From Lachnospiraceae bacterium (lineage in GTDB: Bacteria; Bacillota; Clostridia; Lachnospirales; Lachnospiraceae), in NCBI GenBank assembly GCA_910575835.1, contig CAJTGB010000023.1:1-64000 (forward strand): 64,000 bases of DNA, read 5' to 3'. Under the pieces are notes generated by a model. It was given only the letters and a program-made list of their open reading frames with translations. It was not told the DNA's origin and made no database searches. A program made the translations under genes and the position numbers. Of this stretch, positions 38,202 to 45,385 are shown in pieces (within the stretch, counting starts at the first letter, position 1; each line of letters opens with the position of its first letter).

Positions 38202-39260
38202 TTACAAGGATTTCTCCAAGACAAATTTCGACAATGTTCTCCCCCGGCGATTCCACAGAACCGCCGCCATCACCGCGCTGATGAGAAGAAGACAATAGAA
38301 ACTGATCCCGCGGTTTACCAAGGTCGCCGCCGCGATCGGATGCTTCACGAACAGATCAGAGAATAATTTGACAAACGCATATTCGCTGATTCCCGCAGCC
38401 CCCGGAAATGGAAGCAGCGCCGTCGTCATAAAGAGCACCGTCTGAAGCATGAATATCTGCGGATATCCGGCTGCATTCTCCCCCATGGCAAGATATACCA
38501 TATAGGGAACGCTGAACCAGCAGACCACCTGGCACAGGCTGACTGCGATGACCTTGCCCATTACCTTTGGATCCTTACGGATCAGGTCCGCACAGGTCTG
38601 AAAATCACAGAACGCTCCGTCCGCTCTTTCCTTCCATTTCTTCTTATTCTTTATCATCGGTAAACGGTCGACCGCCCCGCTAAGGAACCGAAGGAGTCCG
38701 TCCTTCATCCTGTGAGAAAATAACACCGACAATAGCCCCGCGATAAACAGGATATTCAGCAGGAAGCCCAGAACCGCCAGTATCAGGAGTTCCCCGCTCG
38801 GACGAACCTTCCCCTGGACGATTGCTTTGACCGCCGCAACCTCCATGAAGAAAACCGCAACCTGGAAGCTGGTCAGTTCCGCGATCAGCGCAAGCGTCCC
38901 ATGCGCAAGCTCTATCCCGTCCTTCTTCATGGCATAGAGCTGGGCCGGCTGCCCTCCTGTAGACGACGGGGTAATAGAGCTAAAGAAAAATCCTATATAT
39001 GCGTATTTCATTCCCTGCCAGAATGTCACCGGATATCCGAAGGAGCGGAGCAGTATCCGAAGATTCATCCCCTCTGACAGATGGAAGATCTCCGCCGTCA
39101 GGATCCCGGCTGCGAGAAACGGGAACGAGGTCTTAGAAAGCGCCTCCCCCACCGTCCTGATATCTGTCCCTTTAAACAGGAGGAATACTGCGGCTGCCGC
39201 AAATATAAGGAATATCACGCCGTATCTGATCATTTTCCGTACAGACAGATTAGTATTCAT
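38202..39260 (-). CDS. LPG-synthase-like (UPF0104) multi-pass membrane protein
   Basis: About 352 residues with roughly eight membrane helices, of the lysylphosphatidylglycerol synthase TM-domain family. Recognisable are SPTPSSTGGQPAQLYAMKKDG-like ITPSSTGGQPAQLYAMKK, and FPGAAGISEYAFVKLFSDL. There is no aminoacyl-transferase domain, so it cannot itself make LPG and probably transports or flips a lipid. It is the third gene of an overlapping trio with a diacylglycerol glycosyltransferase and a polysaccharide deacetylase; the start at 39260 lies inside the deacetylase's last codons. Confidence 0.85.
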   Translation of the reverse strand: MNTNLSVRKMIRYGVIFLIFAAAAVFLLFKGTDIRTVGEALSKTSFPFLAAGILTAEIFHLSEGMNLRILLRSFGYPVTFWQGMKYAYIGFFFSSITPSSTGGQPAQLYAMKKDGIELAHGTLALIAELTSFQVAVFFMEVAAVKAIVQGKVRPSGELLILAVLGFLLNILFIAGLLSVLFSHRMKDGLLRFLSGAVDRLPMIKNKKKWKERADGAFCDFQTCADLIRKDPKVMGKVIAVSLCQVVCWFSVPYMVYLAMGENAAGYPQIFMLQTVLFMTTALLPFPGAAGISEYAFVKLFSDLFVKHPIAAATLVNRGISFYCLLLISAVMAAVLWNRRGRTLSKFVLEKSL

Positions 39261-39963
39261 ATGCATCCATCCTTTCAAAAGAATATCCCTGCTCGATCAG
39301 GACCGGGAGAGATTCCTTTAAAGCCTCTATCGTCCTCTCCGGCGCTCTGACCGCTCCTCTTCCGTCATGAAGACATAAGACGGCCCCCGGAAATACGCGG
39401 CTTAAGATCTTCTCCCTGATCGATTCCGCCGTCTCTCTCGCCGACCAGTCATTCGCCATCACATCCCACAGGATCAGCTTCAGATTCCATTTCCTGATGA
39501 AAAATAACGTCCACAGATTCAGATGTCCCCACGGCGGCCGGTAATAACGGATCTTCACCCCCATGTCTTCAAGCGTCTCAACGGATTCCCTGAGATCCTC
39601 ACAGACGAATCTCCTTCCCTTAAAGAGCGCGTTCCTGTGCCGCACGGAATGGATACCCACAAGATGTCCTTCTTCCTTCATCCATTCGATCAGATCCGGG
39701 TTCTCTCTTGCAAATTCCGCCACCACGAAGAAGCTTGCCTTGATCTGATATTGCTTCAAAAGACATAATAACTGTCCGGTATACGCCCTGCTTGGGCCGT
39801 CGTCAAATGTAAGGAACAGCCGTCTGTCCCCGCTTCCTTCCTTCACCCTTTTCCTGCTTTTCCGTTTCCAGAGATACTTCAGTCCCTCTGACGGTATCAG
39901 GCCGTAGCACAGTACGGCGGTACAGACCGCCGCCAGGCCGGTTGTTATACATATCCTGTCCAT
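39250..39963 (-). CDS. Polysaccharide deacetylase (NodB-homology, CE4)
   Basis: 237 residues. An N-terminal hydrophobic segment (about 2-24) anchors or exports the protein, followed by a CE4 domain: LTFDDGPS (Asp54, Asp55), HSVRH (metal-binding His105 and His109), RPPWG near 142-146 and LCLHDGRG. All key residues of a metal-dependent deacetylase are present. Substrates in the family include N-acetylated peptidoglycan or other exported glycans. It overlaps the upstream glycosyltransferase by 19 bases and the downstream flippase-like gene by 11. Confidence 0.9.
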   Translation of the reverse strand: MDRICITTGLAAVCTAVLCYGLIPSEGLKYLWKRKSRKRVKEGSGDRRLFLTFDDGPSRAYTGQLLCLLKQYQIKASFFVVAEFARENPDLIEWMKEEGHLVGIHSVRHRNALFKGRRFVCEDLRESVETLEDMGVKIRYYRPPWGHLNLWTLFFIRKWNLKLILWDVMANDWSARETAESIREKILSRVFPGAVLCLHDGRGAVRAPERTIEALKESLPVLIEQGYSFERMDAYEY

Positions 39964-41168
39964 TCTACATTCCTCCCCAGCTGAAATCCAATCTCCAACG
40001 GCATCCGCTCGGAAGACATAAACTCAAACGACGACTGATACTCAAATCCTCTCTCTGTCATCACCCAGACAGCCTCGGACAGCTTCGTATCCATCATCTC
40101 CTGTCCCGCCTTGCTCATACACGCCTTCATCCCGTCTAATTTCCCGGGATCTTCAAGAAGCCTTTTAAGTTCTGCGGCATAATCCGCCTTTTTGCTCCAT
40201 ACTACCTCTGCAAATCCTTTCCTGGCGGCATATCCTGCATTCGTGATCTCCTGTTCCAGGAATGGGTGGATGATGAACATAGGAACCTTGCTGTGCAGAA
40301 GTTCAAACAGCGTAATTCCTCCCGCCTTTGTGATGACCAGATCGGATTTCTGCATGTATCTTCCCACATCCTCAACGTAACCTTTCATCTCCACATCATC
40401 ATAATACCCTTCCCACGTCTCATATAACTTCCGGTTCTTCCCTGTAATCACCGTTGTATGGACGCCCGGCATCTCATGCAGCATATGCAGAAGCCTGTCA
40501 AGCCCGGGCATGATACCCAGCCCGCCTCCCATGATCAGTACATGCTTCTCATATCCTGGCTCCTCACATACGTCTCTTTCATACAGGTCTGCCCTGTATG
40601 CGTCCGTATCTCTGTCCCATCTGTCCAAAAACTGCTGCCGCACCGGCACTCCCGTCACCAGAATGCTATCCGGATCGGCTCCGAAGCTCACCAGATTATC
40701 CTTAACCTCCGCCGTCGGCGCCAGATAGAGATCGGTCTGCTTCGCGTACCATTCCTTGTGCATACTGATATCGGTGATACATGTGACAAGCGGAATCCGG
40801 CTGCCCGCCCTGGCCTTATAGGTAGCCGCAGCCTTCATACAGAACGGATGCGTACACACGATCAGATCCGGCATATACTCTTCCACCATCTTCTGAAATT
40901 TTCGGAAGATCAGAGGACCTCCCGGCTTTGTGCCTGAATTCATCCTTCCTGATATCTTGTAGACCAGGTTATAGATACCGTGATAACGTTCTGCCACAAG
41001 TCCGAATACTTTATATATGATCTTGCTTAGATGCGGGTAAAAATAACCCGGAAGGTCCTTTTGCACGACCTCGATATTCTTGCCCTGCCGCTCAAATTCC
41101 TCCCTGACTGCATTTGCCGCCATCTCATGTCCAAATCCAAATCTTCCGCTTAATATCAATACCTTCAT
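39945..41168 (-). CDS. MGDG-synthase-family glycosyltransferase (processive diacylglycerol-type)
   Basis: Probably adds a sugar from a UDP- or other nucleotide donor to a lipid acceptor at the inner membrane face. 407 residues with a GT-B fold: N-terminal LSGRFGFGHEMAANAV and CTHPFCMKAAATY typical of the MGDG synthase family, and a C-terminal donor domain MGGGLGIMPGLDRLL...TKAGGITLFELLHSK (donor-binding loop). The family includes UgtP and MurG-like enzymes; the lipid-acceptor version is favoured by the family and the neighbours (inference). Confidence 0.88.
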   Translation of the reverse strand: MKVLILSGRFGFGHEMAANAVREEFERQGKNIEVVQKDLPGYFYPHLSKIIYKVFGLVAERYHGIYNLVYKISGRMNSGTKPGGPLIFRKFQKMVEEYMPDLIVCTHPFCMKAAATYKARAGSRIPLVTCITDISMHKEWYAKQTDLYLAPTAEVKDNLVSFGADPDSILVTGVPVRQQFLDRWDRDTDAYRADLYERDVCEEPGYEKHVLIMGGGLGIMPGLDRLLHMLHEMPGVHTTVITGKNRKLYETWEGYYDDVEMKGYVEDVGRYMQKSDLVITKAGGITLFELLHSKVPMFIIHPFLEQEITNAGYAARKGFAEVVWSKKADYAAELKRLLEDPGKLDGMKACMSKAGQEMMDTKLSEAVWVMTERGFEYQSSFEFMSSERMPLEIGFQLGRNVEWTGYV

Positions 41169-41259
41169 ACGGATCCCCCTTCACTTTCGTAGCTGTAAAA
41201 CTCTCTGGCTGTCCTTGTGAGTATTATTCTACTCTCGAAATCTAAAGAACCCCGCTATG

Positions 41260-41311
41260 TATTTCTAAACATATTCTGAAGATATCCGAACCCCTTTCTT
41301 CTATTTCTAAA
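41260..41311. repeat. Pair of decamers in the glycosyltransferase promoter region
   Basis: TATTTCTAAA occurs at 41260-41269 and at 41302-41311, exactly 42 bp apart, with a weaker copy (ATCTAAAG) near 41240. Same orientation and helical phasing suggest a regulator binding pair, but the region is AT-rich. Confidence 0.3.
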
Positions 41312-41351
41312 GATTCTCTTAAGAAAGCAAAGATTGTTTTAATAAAGGTAA

Positions 41352-41386
41352 TAAAAAAGAGACCCGGCAAACAGCTCTGCCTGATC
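41352..41386 (-). terminator. Terminator after sigK
   Basis: On the minus strand GATCAGGCA (41386-41378) pairs with TGCCGGGTC (41369-41361), with one mismatch and one G-U pair, and is followed by CTCTTTTTTA, 18 bp after the sigK stop. Confidence 0.65.
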
Positions 41387-41403
41387 CCTGTCATCCTATT
41401 CAA

Positions 41404-42030
41404 CTAGAAATACCCCCGTAATTTCTCGATCGCACTCTTCTCTATCCGCGAAACGTAAGATCGGGAGATGCCCAATTGCTTTGCAATCTCCCGCTGGGTA
41501 TATTCTTCTTCATTATACAGACCGTACCGCATCTTCAGCACCAGCCGCTCACGCGGCGACAGTTCTGATTCTACCTTATGGTACAGCATCCGAATATCGT
41601 CACTTAATTCCACTTTCCTGTGTGCATCATCCTCTTCCGTCTCAATAATATCAAAAAGCTGGATCTCATTACCCTCCCGATCGGTTCCGATAGGCTCATA
41701 CAAGGATATCTCTTTCGATGATTTTTTCTTTGCCCGCATATACATCAGGATCTCGTTCTCGATACAGCGCGCGGCGTAAGTCCCTAGCCTGACACATTTG
41801 TCCGGGTTAAAGGTCACGACCGCCTTGATAAGCCCTATCGTACCTATGGACAGCAGATCCTCCGTATCTTCCGGGGAGGACTGGTATTTCTTCACGATAT
41901 GCGCGACAAGTCGCAGATTCCGCTCTATCAGGATATGCTTTGCTTCAAGGTCACCCTCCGTATATTTTTGCATATAATATCTTTCTTCCGCGGCTGTGAG
42001 GGGTTGGGGAAATGATTTCAAGAGAAGCAC
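41404..42030 (-). CDS. sigK: RNA polymerase sporulation sigma factor SigK, no pro-sequence
   Basis: Mother-cell sigma factor of late sporulation. 208 residues: FPQPLTAAEERYYM, sigma region 2 (AHIVKKYQSSPEDTEDLLSIGTIGLIKAVVTFNP, YAARCIENEILM), region 3 linker and region 4 (ETQREIAKQLGISRSYVSRIEKSAIEKLR). It starts just three residues before the mature part and lacks the about 20-residue pro-sequence of Bacillus SigK, as in C. difficile. The start is GTG. The frame is open upstream into the trhP coding region but has no acceptable start codon. The gene is continuous, with no inserted element. Confidence 0.92.
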   Translation of the reverse strand: MLLLKSFPQPLTAAEERYYMQKYTEGDLEAKHILIERNLRLVAHIVKKYQSSPEDTEDLLSIGTIGLIKAVVTFNPDKCVRLGTYAARCIENEILMYMRAKKKSSKEISLYEPIGTDREGNEIQLFDIIETEEDDAHRKVELSDDIRMLYHKVESELSPRERLVLKMRYGLYNEEEYTQREIAKQLGISRSYVSRIEKSAIEKLRGYF

Positions 42031-42101
42031 CTCTGGGCATATTTGATATAGTCTATGTGAAATCCACGTTATTTGTGCTTTTCCATCTAAAAGTATTTGA
42101 A

Positions 42102-43331
42102 CTACTCTTCCGCCCTTCTCAGAATATCATACCTGTCCGCCTTACCTCCCAGGTCCACATACAGCACCTGCTTCGGATGGGGGGCACTCTCTTGTTCCTT
42201 CCCTTCTTCATCTGTGATCTTATTGACAATCACTTCCACATTCCTGCCATCCGGCTTCATGATCTCGATCTTCTCACCCACGGAAAACTTATTCCTCTGC
42301 TCGATCCTGTACATCCCGTCCTTCTCATCCCCGATGATCCCAAGATAGGTATACTCCTTCACATAGGTGTTATTGTCGTAGATCTGGCTTGTCTCATCCG
42401 GCTTGCCGAAATAAAACCCCGTCGTAAACTGCCGGTACGTGCAGTTCGAGATCTGGTCCAGATACCAGGGCATATTCGCCCGATACTTCGCTTCATCCTC
42501 CAGATAATCGTCGATCGCCTTGCGGTAGGTCCTCGCCACCGTCGCCACATAGAGCGCCGTCTTCATACGCCCCTCGATCTTGAAGCTGTCGATCCCCGCG
42601 CCGATCATCTCCGGGATATGCCCGATCATACACAGATCCTTGGAATTGAAGATAAATGTCCCGCGCTCGTTCTCATAGACCGGCATATATTCCCCCGGTC
42701 TCGTCTCCTCCACGATCGAATATTTCCACCGGCACGGATGGGTGCACGCGCCCTGATTGGCGTCCCGTCCGGTAAAATAATTGCTCAGAAGGCATCTGCC
42801 CGAGTAAGAGATACACATTGCCCCATGGATGAAGCTCTCGATCTCCATATCCTCCGGAATATGCTCTCTGATCTCTCTGATCTCTTCCAACGACAATTCT
42901 CTGGCGGATACCACCCTCTTCGCTCCCAGCCTCCGCCAGAAACGATAGGTTCCGTAATTGGTATTATTGGCCTGGGTACTGATGTGCCTGTCAATTGAGG
43001 GACAGATCTCCCCCGCCAGATCGAAGATCGCCGGATCCGCAATGATCAGCGCATCCGGTCCCATCTCCTTTAATTCATGAAGATATTCTCTTACGCCTTC
43101 AAGATCATCATTATGGGCAAGGATATTCACCGTCACATGGACTCTTACGCCGTGCTCATGGGCGAACTCAATTCCGGCCCGCATATCTTCCTTCGAGAAG
43201 TTCTTCGCCTTCGCCCGCAGTCCAAAGGCTTCCCCTCCGATATAGACCGCATCAGCGCCGAATATAACCGCTGTCTTCAATACCTCCAGGCTGCTCGCCG
43301 GAATCAGCAGCTCAGGTCGTCTCTTGTTCAT
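42102..43331 (-). CDS. trhP: U32-family tRNA 5-hydroxyuridine synthase (TrhP-like)
   Basis: 409 residues matching the prephenate-dependent tRNA U34 hydroxylation proteins of the peptidase U32 family. The signature ESFIHGAMCISYSGRCLLS is intact, with TNYGTYRFWRRLGAKRVVSARELSLEEI before it and SFKIEGRMKT after. In B. subtilis trhP1/P2 lie next to trmR, which methylates the product; here trmR is directly upstream and overlaps by four bases, so the pair makes a modified U34. Length fits the larger TrhP2 type. Confidence 0.85.
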   Translation of the reverse strand: MNKRRPELLIPASSLEVLKTAVIFGADAVYIGGEAFGLRAKAKNFSKEDMRAGIEFAHEHGVRVHVTVNILAHNDDLEGVREYLHELKEMGPDALIIADPAIFDLAGEICPSIDRHISTQANNTNYGTYRFWRRLGAKRVVSARELSLEEIREIREHIPEDMEIESFIHGAMCISYSGRCLLSNYFTGRDANQGACTHPCRWKYSIVEETRPGEYMPVYENERGTFIFNSKDLCMIGHIPEMIGAGIDSFKIEGRMKTALYVATVARTYRKAIDDYLEDEAKYRANMPWYLDQISNCTYRQFTTGFYFGKPDETSQIYDNNTYVKEYTYLGIIGDEKDGMYRIEQRNKFSVGEKIEIMKPDGRNVEVIVNKITDEEGKEQESAPHPKQVLYVDLGGKADRYDILRRAEE

Positions 43332-43981
43332 ACCATTCTCTCCTTCTTCACACTAATTGCCACTCCGTCCCCCAAAGGAATGATAGAGGTCGTTAGCTGC
43401 CCGTGATGTTTTAATTCATACAGATACTCCCGCATACGGCTGTGGATCGTGCGGTTGCGCCGTTCCACGGCGAATCTGGACTCGATCACATCTCCGTCCT
43501 GCAGCACATTATCTGACACAAGCACTCCGCCGTCCGAAAGCAGCCGGACCGCCTCCGGCAGATAATGGATATACTGCCCCTTGGCAGCATCCATAAAAAT
43601 AAAATCATACGGCCCTTCAAGAGTCCGCATGACTTCCAATGCATCTCCTTCTATCAGCATGATCTGATCTTCCTTTCCCGCACGCCGGAAGTTCTCCCTC
43701 GCAACCGGGATCCTCTTCTCATACTTCTCGATCGTGGTGATCCGTCCGCCCTTCGGCATGTACTCGCTCAGCAGAAGCGCAGAAAAACCAACCGCCGTCC
43801 CTATCTCAAGAATCCGGGACGGCTGTTGCATCATCACAAGCACCTTCAGAAAGCTCTGGGTCTCCTTACGGATGATAGGTACATACCCCGCAAGCGCTTC
43901 CTGCTCGATCTGCTCAAGAAGCGGGCTCTCAGGGCTTTCCAAAGAATGTATATATGTTGTCATCCTGTTATTGACTATCAT
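43328..43981 (-). CDS. trmR: SAM-dependent O-methyltransferase TrmR-like
   Basis: 217 residues, class I methyltransferase of the catechol/caffeoyl O-methyltransferase type. SAM motif LEIGTAVGFSALLLSEY, acidic loop IEKYEKRIPVARENF, and FIFMDAAKGQYIHYL (metal-binding Asp). By context with trhP it is probably the tRNA 5-hydroxyuridine methyltransferase. Start at 43981 follows AGGAGGAA and lies inside the stop region of the upstream lipoprotein gene (14-base overlap). A longer frame to 44035 has no ribosome binding site. Confidence 0.85.
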   Translation of the reverse strand: MIVNNRMTTYIHSLESPESPLLEQIEQEALAGYVPIIRKETQSFLKVLVMMQQPSRILEIGTAVGFSALLLSEYMPKGGRITTIEKYEKRIPVARENFRRAGKEDQIMLIEGDALEVMRTLEGPYDFIFMDAAKGQYIHYLPEAVRLLSDGGVLVSDNVLQDGDVIESRFAVERRNRTIHSRMREYLYELKHHGQLTTSIIPLGDGVAISVKKERMV

Positions 43982-45278
43982 TTGATTCCTCCTGGAGTCT
44001 GTCAAACTCAGCCATGCATTCGTCCACAGACGCACCCTCCATCAGCTTGCGCACGATCAGGCATGTATTCCCCCACTGCTCCACCTTCATCCCGGCATTG
44101 CTGGCAAGAACATATTTCCCCTCATCAACCAGGTCGTTCAAAGGCTTCAGCGCCGGAATACACTCCACCTCGACATTCTTAGAAGGGGAGATCACCTTGT
44201 TAGTCTCGGCGTATACCTGAAGCGCCTCATCCGAAAGCATTACCTCCAGAACATCCAGCGTTTCCTGCCGGCGCTCTGAATTTTCCAGAACCGAGATTCC
44301 CGTCATCGATACCACCGGCATCTGCCCCCGGTCGCTTGGGAATCCGATCACCTCCATATCAAAATCAGGCTTCCCGTAAGCTGTCTCGGCATTCGCGGCT
44401 CCCCAGTAAGCCATCACGATCGGCGTCTTCTGAGCAAGAAAATCAGCCCCTTCTCCCTCGATCGCTTCATATGTCAACGCCGTCTCGGCGTCAATATATC
44501 CCAGATCGATCAACTCCTTCAGATACTCGAACCCCTTGCGCATATAATCACTGTACTTGCGTTCCCCATTGTTGAGAGCCTCGATCTCTGCCGCAGGATC
44601 GTCTCCATTATACAGATCGGCGTATGCCTGCGCAAAGACGAACGTTTCAAGCCACCAGCGGTTCGCCCCTATCGGCGTTTCGATCCCGTTCTTCTTGAAT
44701 ACCCGGCAGCACTCCAGGAATTCTTCCGGCGTATTCGGTATCTCAAGATCATATTGATCGAACATATCCTTATTCACAAAGAGCCCGTAGACCACCACTT
44801 CCTGAGGTATACCCATAAGCTTTCCGTCCACTGTATTCGCCAATTTGACGACCTCCCTCAGATTCTTGGCGCATTCAAGATCAGACAAGTCGGCAAGTCT
44901 CCCTTCTTCCCCCGTTTTCTGAAGAACGTCCGGGTTAAGCAGATAAAAATCATCCATATCATGCCGTATCCTGTCGATCGATACATCATCATAAGTCTTC
45001 TCCTGATAATCGGCGGAAGTATAGGTTCTGTATTCCACCGTAAGATTCAGCTGTTCCTCCGCCATAATAACGGTCTTATCAAAAGCCGTTCTCGCCGCAT
45101 TCTTGGCATCCGGCTTCGATCTCTCCATCGGCGCAAACAGCAGGATCGTCGTCCTCTCTTCCTCTTCATTGTCGATCAGGTTCGTCCCCGGCAAATCCTT
45201 CTGCGCGCAGGAAACTACAGCAAATGCCATAATCACAGCTATAATTGCAACGGCTGATTCTTTGACTCTCCTTCTCAT
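43968..45278 (-). CDS. Extracellular solute-binding lipoprotein, paired with a histidine kinase
   Basis: 436 residues, family 1 binding protein: signal with lipobox VVSC (Cys24), then TTILLFAPMERSKPDAKNA, a hinge, a FVFAQAYADLYNGDD Trp/Tyr-rich segment and KTPIVMAYWGAANAETAY. No permease or ATPase gene lies nearby. It follows the hybrid kinase gene by about 100 bp in the same transcript and overlaps the next gene, trmR. A role as the ligand-presenting partner of the kinase is inferred from this context, as for the binding protein/chemoreceptor pair at the left end. Confidence 0.85.
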   Translation of the reverse strand: MRRRVKESAVAIIAVIMAFAVVSCAQKDLPGTNLIDNEEEERTTILLFAPMERSKPDAKNAARTAFDKTVIMAEEQLNLTVEYRTYTSADYQEKTYDDVSIDRIRHDMDDFYLLNPDVLQKTGEEGRLADLSDLECAKNLREVVKLANTVDGKLMGIPQEVVVYGLFVNKDMFDQYDLEIPNTPEEFLECCRVFKKNGIETPIGANRWWLETFVFAQAYADLYNGDDPAAEIEALNNGERKYSDYMRKGFEYLKELIDLGYIDAETALTYEAIEGEGADFLAQKTPIVMAYWGAANAETAYGKPDFDMEVIGFPSDRGQMPVVSMTGISVLENSERRQETLDVLEVMLSDEALQVYAETNKVISPSKNVEVECIPALKPLNDLVDEGKYVLASNAGMKVEQWGNTCLIVRKLMEGASVDECMAEFDRLQEESNDSQ

Positions 45279-45299
45279 ATATCTTTCCCTTTCCCGTTA

Positions 45300-45385
45300 T
45301 ATCACATTTAAAACTGATGCTTAATACAATTCCCGGTTCAAATATCACATTTAAAACCGATGCTTAATACAATTCCCGATTCAAG
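45300..45385. repeat. 43-bp tandem duplication between the kinase and binding-protein genes
   Basis: Copies 45300-45342 and 45343-45385 are adjacent, in the same orientation, and differ at three positions. The second copy contains the kinase stop codon (45381-45383). The unit includes CGATGCTTAATACAATTCCC-type sequence. No gene is disrupted; the effect would be to lengthen the intergenic leader of the binding-protein gene. Confidence 0.9.

Noticed and set aside
41404-42101. Possible SigK pro-sequence encoded upstream
   Set aside because: The frame is open into the trhP gene but contains no ATG, GTG or TTG in a suitable position with a ribosome binding site, and the residues are not hydrophobic.
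42012-42998. A plus-strand frame of 328 residues opposite trhP
   Set aside because: It is the antisense shadow of the trhP coding region, lacks a ribosome binding site and is rich in His, Arg and Pro as typical of antisense frames.
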